A stretch of 39,633 nt of DNA from Salinibacterium sp. (GTDB lineage: Bacteria > Actinomycetota > Actinomycetes > Actinomycetales > Microbacteriaceae), in assembly GCA_025351795.1 (NCBI GenBank), contig JANXVG010000061.1:1-39633 (forward strand), written 5' to 3'. Both the position numbers and the translations under genes were made by a program. Positions within the stretch are counted from its first letter, which is position 1; each line of letters opens with the position of its first letter. Below are positions 1 to 8,924 of this stretch, one piece after another. Below the pieces are notes generated by a model. That model was not told where the DNA came from and searched no databases. It was given only the letters and a program-made list of their open reading frames with translations.

Positions 1-42
1 GCCGTGGAGGCGGATGCGCGCCCGCCGACGGTGCCCAGCTGG

Positions 43-3000
43 CTACGTCAAATCGCGTAGCCGCGCGGCGACACCCCTATTGCCCGTCGTGCGGCGCTCG
101 TAGCTGACCGCGATCACGAGCAGCACGGCACCCGCAGTGGCGAGTGTGATCCACCACGGGAGGGCGCCGATCGACTGCCCGAGTTGCACGATGAACACGA
201 CCAGGTTTTCAATCGGGAGCACGACAATGCCGAGGACGAATGGCGCGCCCAGTCGGCGCATCGACCCGACCAGCACCGAAATCAGCGCAAGTGCAATGAC
301 CAGGATCGCGCGCAGGGTCTGTGGGTCGGTAGCCGTCGCCAGCACGGAAGGAATGAACGTCACAAGAATTCCCGGCGCGAGCAGATGCCATGAGCCTCTG
401 AATCCGATCGGCCACGACGAGAGCCTGCCGTGCAGCGGCAGCTCGTCGGCGATAGCGATGCTGCGGCGCATCGCAATAACGCCGGCGGCCAGAAGCGTGA
501 GGCCGAGGGGCAACGAGAAGGCTTCGACGCGAAGGTCACGTTGGCTCCACCCGGCAACGGCGGTGCACCAGGCTAGGCCGAAAATGAACCATACGGGAGG
601 TAATGTCACCGCGTGAATGCGCGCGCGAGCCACGGTCACCAGCATGACTGTGAGCAGCCCGATGGAGAGTGCCCACAGCGTGAGAATTGCAAACCACCCC
701 GGCCGGGTGGCGGCGATGGGCCCCACCACAAGGAAGCTGAGTGCTGGCGCATAGAGCCACCTTGACCGTGAGAAGCGACCCATCGGATGCGAATCAATCA
801 ATAGCAAACGCGCGGCCACCGCTGCGAGAATCGCAGCGCCCGCGCTTAAGACGAGCACCTGCGTCATCACCAGTTGGATGGGTGCCACATCGAAAGCATC
901 GAGCCCCCACCCCAGACGCACCGCCTGAATAGCGCCGGATGCCGCCGCTGCCATCCCAACAAACAGCGTCGGCGTGCGCAACGACCGTGCCGATCCCCAC
1001 CGTGCCGATCCCGACCGCGCCGCCGCAGGAGTGCCGGTGAGCATACCCCCTAGCGCAACGAGCACTAGCGCGCCGGCGAGCAACCCGACGGTACGCCACG
1101 GAGCTAGGGCGTCGTGGCCATTGCCCCAGATGGCCAGCACCACGAGTGACGGGATGGCCGCGCAGGCGAGGCCTGTCGCGTACAGCGCCCGACCTGAGCG
1201 TGTGCAGAGCACGAGCACCGCGCCGATGACCGCCGCGCCCAGCGCGGGCGGAAGTAGATACGGCTCAACGATGTCTATGCCGACCATGGCCCAGACGCAC
1301 CACAGCGCGCCCGTGCAGCTGGCTCCGGCAACCCACCAACCGTAACGGCGACCAGCAACGAATGCGGTGGCGGCTGCTCCGATCCCGAAGATCAGGAGGA
1401 CCAGGAATGTCGTGGGCAGACCAGCCGCCGTGCGCACCAGTGCGAGGAGCACGGCGATGGCCGCAGTTGCGAGTGACGAAATTTCAATCCAGACGCGGGC
1501 GACTCTGGCGTCGGCACTCGCCAACCCGTAGCGTGCCAGCGCGGAACCGATGAGCGCCGTGGTGGGCAGGGTACAGGCCACAATGACGGCGATGATCGGC
1601 AGCGTGACCGGTGAGGCGCTGACCGTGAGAATCTGGGCACCAAGGCAGACGACTACCACCGAAAGCGCGGGCACGAGCAACGCTGCCGCCCCCGCGCGCA
1701 GTGGGCGGGGGAGTGCGCGGCGGCGGGTGAGAACCAACGCGAGCGCGAGGGCGAATGCTACCGCGGTCGAGAGTGCCGTCCATCCGCTGCGCACGAGCAG
1801 CACCGACACGATCCCGATCGCAAATGGAATGACCGTGACGATGAGCACGGCGTACCACGAGTTCACCTTCAGCCAACGCGTGAGCGTAGCACCGAGCGCG
1901 ACAATGGATGCGAGCGTCGTCGTCAGGCACAGCACCGCGATGTTGTCAACGTGCGCAAGATCGAGTCCGGTCGCAACGACCGCCAGAGCATAGCCGTAGC
2001 CGATGCCGAGGTGAACGGGGCGCACCTTCGCCGACACGGTGCGAGCGACCGCGGCAAGTCCCACTACGACCCCGACCCCGGCCACTACGGTGATCGTGGA
2101 GTCCTGTGCGGCGATGATCGCCACAAGGAGGAGGAGGGCGTGAGCACCTACGCTGAGTGGGATACGAAGAACTCGTCGAGCGGTGGACGCACTCGGCAGT
2201 CTCGTCAGAACGGCGCTCACGAGCAGCGCCAATACCACCCCGGTGGCCGCTTGCGCCCAGTGTGCGAGCACGTTCCAACTTGTGAGAGTGAGTAGCGCAA
2301 GCGAGCAGGCCCACAACGAAACGGAGCGAGTGGTAACAGCCATTCGCGCGGACTGCGGCCCGGTTGGGAAGAGCGACAGCGCCCACGAGCCCAATGACAC
2401 CGATGCGAGACCGACGATTGTGGCAAGCCCGAGGTCAGAGGAAAGGCGAACGCTCGCGTGGGATGCGCTTGAGTCGGCGATGCGAACGATGATTTGGCCA
2501 ACGGCGAGTAGTGCCGTGGGAATACCACCTGCGAGTGCCGCGGCCCATGCTCCGTTGACCATAGCCGAGGGGCGAACGCACGTGACGGTGGCCACGGCGC
2601 CCACCACGGTAAGCGCGATTGCCCCGGCCAGCGGAACGAGACCGGTGTACCACGTGCCATCGACGAGGTCGAGTGCGAAGGGCAGAATGCTTACCGCGGT
2701 AAGAAACAGCGCTCCGGCGACAAAGCTCCAGAATCGCACTGGTGCATGGGTTCGGGTGAGAATCGCGAGCACGGCGAGGGCGGCGAGCACAGCCGTTGTT
2801 CGAAGAACGCGCGACGTGACATCCGGAGTATCGAGCGTGAAAAGCTGGACCACGACGACAGCGAGAGCAATTATCTGGATGACTGATGCGGCCATGTGCT
2901 CGGCGCGTAGCCGATTGCCGAATCGCGACTCGAGCCTGCGAATGATCTGGTGGCTACCCAGGGCTACGAAGCCGACCACAATGTGCCCGACTGCCGTAAT

Positions 3001-3741
3001 CCAATGGTTGTCGGCAGCGTAACCAAAGAATGCCGGAGTGATCGAGAGCCCCACGAGCGCCAGCCACAACCAGCTGCGGATGCGCGCGACGGCAGCGACT
3101 GCGCTCATCACGACCGCGCTCGCGAGCGTTCCCAGCGCCGCGAAGACCCATCCGCTGACTCCTGGTGGAGCGATGGTAGACAGCGACCAAATGTCGAGTG
3201 CGAGGAATACCATGCCCAGCGCCCCAATGGCCTCGGAGGAGAACTGCACATTCCTGCGTGCGAGTAGCCAGGCACCGCCGAGAAACAGCAGCGTGACCGC
3301 GGCGAGGATTACGGTGCGCGTGCCGAAATTGGTGAGGTCGGGGTTCAGAAAAGTGAAGACAAACGCGGCGACAGCAAATAGGGCGGCACCCGCAATGGCG
3401 AGCACCGATTGCACGCTGATCTGCGAGCTCGGCCGCGTAGGCACCAGCGGCGCGACAGCCGAGACGACAGCCGGGGCGACTACGGCGCTCGTTGCAACTG
3501 CAGCCGTAACTACTGGGTGCGACGCGGTCACGGTGGGCAGGCTGTCGATGAGATGCTGACGTTGGGTTAGCGATTGGGCCACCAGCAACGACGACGCTCG
3601 CAGCGTAGTGGCGACCGCACCACCGAGGTCTGCACCGCAATTTTGGCACCAGCCAGGGCTGTCGAGGCGGGTATCGCAGCGTGGGCACGCCGTCTCGCTG
3701 GCAACGTAGCGAGCGGCCTCATCGGTCCAGATCTTCGACAT
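43..3741 (-). CDS. Giant polytopic membrane protein with N-terminal zinc ribbon (SCO7613-like)
   Basis: The protein has 1232 residues. Near the N-terminus two CxxC pairs (Cys19/Cys22 and Cys32/Cys35) form a zinc-ribbon signature like those that open many actinobacterial membrane proteins. From about residue 110 the rest is almost entirely hydrophobic segments rich in Ala, Val and Leu, with short Arg-rich loops, so some thirty or more membrane spans are likely. I see no catalytic motif. The architecture resembles proteins annotated as SCO7613 C-terminal domain-containing; the function is unknown. The reading frame stays open 17 codons upstream of the chosen ATG, but that extension is cysteine- and arginine-rich and unlike protein N-termini of this type. 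It lies 122 bases downstream of the peroxidase gene on the same strand. Confidence is high that it is a gene and moderate for the family. Confidence 0.8.
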   Translation of the reverse strand: MSKIWTDEAARYVASETACPRCDTRLDSPGWCQNCGADLGGAVATTLRASSLLVAQSLTQRQHLIDSLPTVTASHPVVTAAVATSAVVAPAVVSAVAPLVPTRPSSQISVQSVLAIAGAALFAVAAFVFTFLNPDLTNFGTRTVILAAVTLLFLGGAWLLARRNVQFSSEAIGALGMVFLALDIWSLSTIAPPGVSGWVFAALGTLASAVVMSAVAAVARIRSWLWLALVGLSITPAFFGYAADNHWITAVGHIVVGFVALGSHQIIRRLESRFGNRLRAEHMAASVIQIIALAVVVVQLFTLDTPDVTSRVLRTTAVLAALAVLAILTRTHAPVRFWSFVAGALFLTAVSILPFALDLVDGTWYTGLVPLAGAIALTVVGAVATVTCVRPSAMVNGAWAAALAGGIPTALLAVGQIIVRIADSSASHASVRLSSDLGLATIVGLASVSLGSWALSLFPTGPQSARMAVTTRSVSLWACSLALLTLTSWNVLAHWAQAATGVVLALLVSAVLTRLPSASTARRVLRIPLSVGAHALLLLVAIIAAQDSTITVVAGVGVVVGLAAVARTVSAKVRPVHLGIGYGYALAVVATGLDLAHVDNIAVLCLTTTLASIVALGATLTRWLKVNSWYAVLIVTVIPFAIGIVSVLLVRSGWTALSTAVAFALALALVLTRRRALPRPLRAGAAALLVPALSVVVVCLGAQILTVSASPVTLPIIAVIVACTLPTTALIGSALARYGLASADARVARVWIEISSLATAAIAVLLALVRTAAGLPTTFLVLLIFGIGAAATAFVAGRRYGWWVAGASCTGALWCVWAMVGIDIVEPYLLPPALGAAVIGAVLVLCTRSGRALYATGLACAAIPSLVVLAIWGNGHDALAPWRTVGLLAGALVLVALGGMLTGTPAAARSGSARWGSARSLRTPTLFVGMAAAASGAIQAVRLGWGLDAFDVAPIQLVMTQVLVLSAGAAILAAVAARLLLIDSHPMGRFSRSRWLYAPALSFLVVGPIAATRPGWFAILTLWALSIGLLTVMLVTVARARIHAVTLPPVWFIFGLAWCTAVAGWSQRDLRVEAFSLPLGLTLLAAGVIAMRRSIAIADELPLHGRLSSWPIGFRGSWHLLAPGILVTFIPSVLATATDPQTLRAILVIALALISVLVGSMRRLGAPFVLGIVVLPIENLVVFIVQLGQSIGALPWWITLATAGAVLLVIAVSYERRTTGNRGVAARLRDLT

Positions 3742-3863
3742 GGGCGTCAGTCTAAAGGGAGTTGCGCGAGCGCACGTGCATCCCGCCGACATGGTGCACT
3801 ACGTCACAATGCGACCACCGTGGGGAGAGCCGCGGCAACGCATTGCGCGCAGCCGGTCGAGGG

Positions 3864-4355
3864 TCAGGCTGGCAGATTCTCCTCGATGAGGGCAGTAAAT
3901 TCTGGGGTGCCAGGGCTCGTTTTCGAGCGGATGCGTGCTACGACGTCTCCGCCAGGTGCCACCAGAAACTTCTCGAAGTTCCAGCCCACGTCGCCGGCCG
4001 CGCCGGTCTGGTCGGCCGTTTCGGTCAACGACGAGTAGATCGGGTGGCGGTCAGCACCGTTGACATCGATTTTGGCGAATACCGGAAAATCCACACCGAA
4101 GTTCGTGGAGCAGAACTCTTGGATCTCGTCATTGGTGCCTGGCTCCTGGCCGTCGAACTGATTGCTGGGAAACCCCACTATGGCAAGTCCGCGGTCACGG
4201 TACTCGTCCTGCAGTTTCTGCAGGTCGCCGTACTGGGGCGTGAACCCACATTTGCTTGCGACATTGACGACGAGCAGAAGTTTGTCGCGGTAGGTCGCGA
4301 GTGTGGTCTGTTCGCCGGTGGCGGTTTCGACGGGGATGTCATACAGATCGGTCAT
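3864..4355 (-). CDS. Glutathione peroxidase family thiol peroxidase (BtuE-like, Cys type)
   Basis: This 163-residue protein has the length and motifs of bacterial GPx proteins. Peroxidatic Cys36 lies in NVASKCGFTPQY, the catalytic Gln region is FPSNQFDGQEPGT, and the catalytic Trp is in WNFEKFL. Cys82, in the segment EFCSTNFGV, aligns with the resolving cysteine of thioredoxin-dependent GPx enzymes. The optional cysteine of the usual FPCNQF motif is Ser64. I infer a cytoplasmic, thioredoxin-dependent reductase of organic and lipid peroxides, because actinobacteria generally lack glutathione. The ATG at 4355 gives the standard N-terminus; a longer open frame upstream looks non-coding. No clear Shine-Dalgarno is visible next to this ATG. 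It is divergent from the CoA-transferase gene. Confidence 0.9.
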   Translation of the reverse strand: MTDLYDIPVETATGEQTTLATYRDKLLLVVNVASKCGFTPQYGDLQKLQDEYRDRGLAIVGFPSNQFDGQEPGTNDEIQEFCSTNFGVDFPVFAKIDVNGADRHPIYSSLTETADQTGAAGDVGWNFEKFLVAPGGDVVARIRSKTSPGTPEFTALIEENLPA

Positions 4356-4440
4356 GGTCTGGTCAACAGCGTTCGACTGCTGCGATATTCCTTTCCGCGG
4401 GTGGTGCTTGAGGGGCGAGATCGACTTGTAGCCTGAACTC

Positions 4441-5718
4441 GTGAGCATGACGGAGATTCCCCTGGTGGCGACCCTGCCGGTGGGGCCGCTCGTGCACGAC
4501 TGCGTGGCGCTTGCATCGCTTGCGGCCGCAGCCCTCGCCGGTAGCCGACTCGGTATTCAGGCGCCCGCGATAGTCGTCGATGCCGTGCGGATCGCCACGG
4601 CGGTCACCAGCGAACGACATTTTCGCGTCGATGGCGTACAACCTCCAGCCTGGGCCGAACTGTCGGGTTTCTGGCAGGCGGCAGATGGCTGGGTGCGCAC
4701 CCACGCCAACTATTCGCACCACCGCGAGCGACTGCTCGATACGCTCGGGCTGGGCTGGGAGGCGGATGCCGTCGCGGTGCGGGTAGCAATCGCCGGGTGG
4801 AGCGCCCAGGAACTGGAGGATGCGGTCGCGGAGCGCGGGGGAGTCCTGGCGCGAGTGCGCACCGAGGCGGAGTGGCGAGCGCACCCACAGGCAGTTGCCG
4901 TCGCCGGGCATCCGCTGCTCGAAATCTCCCGAGTCGATGACGCTCCGCGAGAATGGCGCGCCGCAGCCGAACTCGACGCTCCGCTCGTGGGCGTGCGTGT
5001 GCTTGATCTGACCCGGGTGATTGCCGGCCCCGTGGCCACCCGCACGCTGGCCCTCTGGGGCGCTGATGTGCTGCGCGTCGACTCGCCGCAGAACCCCGAG
5101 ATCGCCTGGCAGCACCTCGACACCGGGGCAGGTAAGCGATCCACACTGCTCGACCTCGGCAGCGCATCCGATCGTGCCAGCTTCGATGAACTACTCGAGA
5201 CAGCGGATGTCGTGGTCACCGGCTATCGCGCTGGTTCCCTCGACAAGTACGGGCTCTCACCGACGGCCCTCGCCGAGCGCCGGCCCGGCATTGTGGTGGG
5301 TCGGCTGAGCGCCTGGGGAACCACCGGTCCATTTGCCGACCGTCGCGGGTTTGACAGCATCGTGCAGGCCGCATCGGGTATTTCGATGACCGAAAGCACC
5401 GACGGCATTGCGCCAGGAGCGCTCCCGGCCCAGGCGCTCGATCATTCGGCCGGATATCTCATGGCGGCGGGTATTGTGACCGCCCTGCGGAACGACGCGG
5501 GCGGCGCGCTGGTGGAGACCTCACTGGCGCGCATCGCCCAGGCCCTGCTCGCAGCGCCCCGAGGCGTGAAAACGCGCTATCCCGACTGGCAGCCCACCAT
5601 GGAAGACCGCGATGGGCTGACCTTCACGCGACCGGCGACCGGGTACGTCGGTGGCCCCATCGATTGGTGGTCGGCACCGGTTGAGTGGGGTAGTAGTGCG
5701 CCAGCCTGGACCACGTGA
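4441..5718 (+). CDS. CoA-transferase family III (CaiB/BaiF) protein, permuted-looking
   Basis: The protein has 425 residues. The classic family III opening, VLDLTRVIAGPVATR followed by GADVLRVDSP, begins near residue 184 rather than at the N-terminus. Asp334, in ALDHSAGYLMAAG, matches the nucleophilic aspartate that carries the acyl-aspartyl intermediate in formyl-CoA transferase and CaiB. The first 175 residues resemble the small or C-terminal part of the family (a helix rich in Glu/Ala, then an RTEAEWRAHPQA-type stretch), so the order of the halves looks rearranged. It probably transfers CoA between carboxylic acids; the substrates cannot be read from the sequence. The start could be GTG 4441 or ATG 4447; neither has a strong ribosome site. 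No partner enzyme is adjacent. Confidence 0.82.
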   Translation: MSMTEIPLVATLPVGPLVHDCVALASLAAAALAGSRLGIQAPAIVVDAVRIATAVTSERHFRVDGVQPPAWAELSGFWQAADGWVRTHANYSHHRERLLDTLGLGWEADAVAVRVAIAGWSAQELEDAVAERGGVLARVRTEAEWRAHPQAVAVAGHPLLEISRVDDAPREWRAAAELDAPLVGVRVLDLTRVIAGPVATRTLALWGADVLRVDSPQNPEIAWQHLDTGAGKRSTLLDLGSASDRASFDELLETADVVVTGYRAGSLDKYGLSPTALAERRPGIVVGRLSAWGTTGPFADRRGFDSIVQAASGISMTESTDGIAPGALPAQALDHSAGYLMAAGIVTALRNDAGGALVETSLARIAQALLAAPRGVKTRYPDWQPTMEDRDGLTFTRPATGYVGGPIDWWSAPVEWGSSAPAWTT

Positions 5719-5793
5719 CCCGATCTGTCGCGCGGCGAAATATCTCCGTGTCCCGACCGGTTGATCACAGCGACATCGAGAAGGATGGAAAGC

Positions 5794-6633
5794 ATGACTG
5801 ATCTCGGCCAGACCCCCACGCAGAGCCCGGCAGGTGCTCTCGCGATTTATCACGAGCGCCGAGAGTTGGCCGTTGTGCAACCACAGGGCAACCTCGCGCT
5901 CGTTAATACACAGTGGGTTGACTCTGAGCAGACGATTTACGGCGTGCCGGGAAGGTGGGCTCCGCTGGCTGCAGGTGAGTCTGGCCTGAGAGTCACCGCC
6001 GAGGCATCCGCAAATATTGTCGTGGATGGTGCACGTGTCGATGGATCCGCGGTCGTGCGAGGTAAAGACTCTGAGGTGCCGAGCGCGATTGTGTTCGCCG
6101 AGGGAGTGACCGGATTTGTGATTGCCGGCGAGGGCGGCGCCTACGCGCTGCGCGTGTGGGATGCGAACTCCGAGGCCATTCAGCATTTCGGCGGCATCGA
6201 CGCATACCCGTACAACCCCGATTGGGTCATCGAGGCACGATTCACCGAGATCGAGGGTGGGTCGACCGTCGGATTCGAGCATCTGAAAGACGATGGCAAG
6301 TCGCGTGAGCTACCGGTACCTGGTGAGATCACGTTTTCGAAAGATGGTGTCGACTATAATCTTGCCGCGTTCAAGGCGGGCCGCGCGCTGCAGTTGGTGT
6401 TCGCCGACTCCACGAACGGGGTTGACACCTACAGTGTGGGCCGTTTCCTGTTCGTTGCTCCGGGCTCGGACGGCTCGATCACCCTCGACTTCAACCGTGC
6501 AGTGCTGCCGCCGTGCGGATTCAGCTACAACTTCAACTGTCCACTACCGCCCAAACAGAACCGCTTCGCCGTGGCGATTGAGGCTGGCGAGAAGAACGCG
6601 CTCACCACGGATGGGTCGCCGCTGCACGTGTAA
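5794..6633 (+). CDS. DUF1684 family protein
   Basis: This 279-residue protein matches DUF1684 by its overall plan. An N-terminal FHA/beta-sandwich-like region is followed by a conserved C-terminal block containing GRFLFVAPG, LDFNRAVLPPCGFSYNFNCPLP and NRFAVAIEAGEK. Proteins of this family are widespread in actinobacteria and have no established biochemical role. There is no signal peptide, so it is probably cytoplasmic. The ATG at 5794 was chosen because AAGGA lies eight bases upstream; ATG 5785 in the same frame has the purine run too close. It follows the CoA-transferase gene by 75 bases on the same strand and precedes the polymerase-like gene by 26 bases, so cotranscription is possible. 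Confidence 0.85.
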   Translation: MTDLGQTPTQSPAGALAIYHERRELAVVQPQGNLALVNTQWVDSEQTIYGVPGRWAPLAAGESGLRVTAEASANIVVDGARVDGSAVVRGKDSEVPSAIVFAEGVTGFVIAGEGGAYALRVWDANSEAIQHFGGIDAYPYNPDWVIEARFTEIEGGSTVGFEHLKDDGKSRELPVPGEITFSKDGVDYNLAAFKAGRALQLVFADSTNGVDTYSVGRFLFVAPGSDGSITLDFNRAVLPPCGFSYNFNCPLPPKQNRFAVAIEAGEKNALTTDGSPLHV

Positions 6634-6659
6634 TCGGTGGCACCGGGCAGACTGGAGGC

Positions 6660-8330
6660 GTGATCGTCGTTCTCGCCCGCACTGCTGATGGGGTCGTGGC
6701 GACGACGATTGACGACGACGGGGCTGTGTCAGATACCGAGATGGTCGATGAGGTCGCCGAATACGTGGAGTTCCGCGAAGAGGAGCGACCGCGCTGGGCC
6801 TGGGACGACACGAGCCGCTGGTATCCCGACCTCCTCACAGCGGGTGTACGCGTCGAGCGTTGTTTCGACCTGCGACTGTGCCACGTGATTCTGCGCAACT
6901 CGACACTCACTGCCACGTCGCAGTTGGCGCTGGCCGAGCCGGGAGCGTGGGATGCCGCGCTTCGTCCCATGGTTTTTCGCGAGCCGGACGGTGCGCTGTT
7001 CGTGCTCGACGGTGAGCCCAGCGCTGAGCCGATGGGCGAGAGTGACCCCGTTGCCGAGTTGCTGCTGCAGAGGGTGGCGGTTGCCGCATCCGCTCAACCG
7101 GGCCGCATTGGGCGACTCATCGCCGCGGAGTCGGCCGGCGCGCTCATCGCCGCCGAGATGACCTTCGCAGGACTGCCGTGGCGTGCCGAGCAGCATGATG
7201 AGATTCTGCAACAACTGCTCGGGCCACGCCCGAGTTCGGGCGAACGTCCAGTGAAGTTGCACGCCGTGCTCGCCCGCGTTCGCGAGTTGCTCGATGCACC
7301 CGACCTCAATCCGGATTCGCCCTCCGAACTGCAGAAAGCCTTGGGGCGTGCCGGGCTCATCGTGACGTCCACGCGCTCGTGGGAGCTGAGGAAGCTCACG
7401 CATCCGTCAATTGCGCCGCTACTCGAGTACAAGAAGCTCTCCCGCTTACTCTCGGCCAACGGCTGGCAGTGGCTTGACACTTGGGTCGTCGACGGCCGAT
7501 TCCGGCCCACCTACGTTCCGGGTGGAGTCGTCACCGGGCGCTGGGCGTCAGACGGCGGGGGAGCCCTGCAACTGCCGAAGCAGGTGCGCGGGGCGGTGAT
7601 TGCCGACGATGGCTGGAAGTTCGTTGTGGCGGATGCGTCCCAACTCGAGCCGCGCGTACTCGCCGGTATGGCTGCCGATCGCGCCATGGCCGAAGCGGGG
7701 GCCGGAGACCTGTATGCCGGCATCGTGTCGAGCGGAGCAGTGGAGACACGCGATCAGGCCAAGGTCGCCATGCTCGGGGCTATGTACGGGGCCACCACTG
7801 GCGAGAGCGGACGGCTCATGCCGCAGCTTGCCCGCCAGTACCCGAAAGCCATTGGAATGGTCGAAGCGGCAGCACGAGCGGGCGAGCGCGGCGAGGTTGT
7901 GACGACCACCCTCGGCCGCAGTTCGCCGCCGCCGGGGCCGCAGTGGCGCGAGGCCCAGTCGGATGCGTTTGGCGAGAACGCTACGGATGCGACCACCAGC
8001 CGCGCACGCAGTGCAGCCCGCTCGTGGGGCCGCTTCACTCGCAACTTCATCGTGCAGGGGAGTGCGGCCGAGTGGGCCCTCTGTTGGATGGCAAGCCTCC
8101 GTCGCAGGCTCACCGTTTTGTCGGGGAATGCCCCGCTCGGCGATTCGCCGCATCTCGTGTTCTTCCTGCACGACGAGGTGGTCGTGCACTGCCCCGCGCC
8201 ATTAGCCGACGAAGTTGCCCGGGAGATTCGTGCCGCCGCGGTCGACGCCGGGCGACTGCTTTTTGGGCCGTTGCCGGTGACGTTTCCGGTCACGATAGCC
8301 ATTGTCGATAATTACGGGCAGGCGAAGTAG
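6660..8330 (+). CDS. Family A DNA polymerase-like protein (actinobacterial exonuclease/polymerase type)
   Basis: The protein has 556 residues and no 5'-nuclease domain. Polymerase motif A reads VVADASQLEPRVLAG near residues 320-335, in place of the usual DYSQIELRVLAH. Motif B is RDQAKVAMLGAMYG near 364-378, with the O-helix Lys and Tyr kept but Leu where E. coli Pol I has Phe762. Motif C is HDE at 504-506. The N-terminal 200 residues correspond to the proofreading domain, but I cannot find the DxE and later Asp residues of an active DEDD exonuclease. In actinobacteria this family is annotated as bifunctional 3'-5' exonuclease/DNA polymerase; a repair role is inferred. GTG 6660 is the assumed start, with GGAGG only one base away, so a slightly later start is possible. 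Confidence 0.87.
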   Translation: MIVVLARTADGVVATTIDDDGAVSDTEMVDEVAEYVEFREEERPRWAWDDTSRWYPDLLTAGVRVERCFDLRLCHVILRNSTLTATSQLALAEPGAWDAALRPMVFREPDGALFVLDGEPSAEPMGESDPVAELLLQRVAVAASAQPGRIGRLIAAESAGALIAAEMTFAGLPWRAEQHDEILQQLLGPRPSSGERPVKLHAVLARVRELLDAPDLNPDSPSELQKALGRAGLIVTSTRSWELRKLTHPSIAPLLEYKKLSRLLSANGWQWLDTWVVDGRFRPTYVPGGVVTGRWASDGGGALQLPKQVRGAVIADDGWKFVVADASQLEPRVLAGMAADRAMAEAGAGDLYAGIVSSGAVETRDQAKVAMLGAMYGATTGESGRLMPQLARQYPKAIGMVEAAARAGERGEVVTTTLGRSSPPPGPQWREAQSDAFGENATDATTSRARSAARSWGRFTRNFIVQGSAAEWALCWMASLRRRLTVLSGNAPLGDSPHLVFFLHDEVVVHCPAPLADEVAREIRAAAVDAGRLLFGPLPVTFPVTIAIVDNYGQAK

Positions 8331-8347
8331 CCGTCGGGTGAATTCAG

Positions 8348-8358
8348 ATACCGTGTAT
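8348..8358. promoter_or_regulatory. Candidate PadR autoregulatory operator
   Basis: The sequence ATAC-CGT-GTAT is an 11-bp inverted repeat ending five bases before the padR-like start codon. PadR-family regulators commonly bind ATAC/GTAT-containing palindromes near their own promoters. The position would block transcription or translation initiation. It is short, so chance occurrence cannot be excluded. Confidence 0.35.
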
Positions 8359-8363
8359 GCACA

Positions 8364-8924
8364 ATGTCAATACGCCACAGTATCCTCGCCATCCTCGATC
8401 AGGGTGCCTGTTATGGACTGCAACTGCGCCTCGAATTCGAGAAGCGCACTGGCGGCAGTTGGCCGGTCAACGTTGGGCAGGTCTACTCGACCCTCGACCG
8501 ACTGGAGCGCGACGGTTTCGCGACCAAGAGCGAAGCAGACGCCGGTGGTCACGTCTACTGGCGCATCACCGCGGCCGGTCGCGACGACGTGCGCGAATGG
8601 CTCGCGAGACCGATCGCACGCCCGACGGCAGCGCGTGATGAGCTCGCGATAAAGATCGCTCTCGCGACGACGCTTCCCGGCACAGACGCCGCAGCGCTCA
8701 TTGCGATCCAGCGTCGTGAAACTGCAGCAGCACTTCACGCCTACCAAGCGGAGCCACCCGGTTCGCTCACTCGCCAGCTCGTTCTTGCCTCCCTCGTTTG
8801 CGGCACCGAAGCGCAGCTGCGGTGGCTCGACCAGTGCGACGCAATTTGTGCGACTGCCGTACCCTTCGCCATCGACGCCGAGGCTCCCAAGCGAGGCCGG
8901 CCGCGGGTGTCAGCCGCAGACTGA
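8364..8924 (+). CDS. PadR family transcriptional regulator
   Basis: The protein has 186 residues. The N-terminal winged helix (about residues 1-80) carries the PadR signature: SIRHSILAILDQGACYGLQL, then GQVYSTLDRLERDGF and the wing Y-W-R-I-T-AAGR. The C-terminal half is the helical PadR dimerisation domain, about 100 residues, consistent with the larger PadR subfamily. Such repressors often control multidrug exporters or phenolic-acid enzymes, but no such gene is adjacent. The ATG at 8364 has no Shine-Dalgarno, so translation may be from a leaderless or nearly leaderless transcript. The 3' end overlaps the convergent glycosyltransferase gene by 15 bases. Confidence 0.9.
   Translation: MSIRHSILAILDQGACYGLQLRLEFEKRTGGSWPVNVGQVYSTLDRLERDGFATKSEADAGGHVYWRITAAGRDDVREWLARPIARPTAARDELAIKIALATTLPGTDAAALIAIQRRETAAALHAYQAEPPGSLTRQLVLASLVCGTEAQLRWLDQCDAICATAVPFAIDAEAPKRGRPRVSAAD

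Noticed and set aside
2183-3022. Plus-strand open frame of 279 codons opposite the giant membrane gene.
   Set aside because: Its translation is Arg/Thr/Ser/Ala-rich without domains, and the minus strand encodes an obvious membrane protein; it is a shadow.
3864-4355. Glutathione peroxidase seemed to lack a resolving cysteine, because FPCNQF is FPSNQF.
   Set aside because: The cysteine that resolves the sulfenic acid in thioredoxin-dependent members corresponds to Cys82, which is present.
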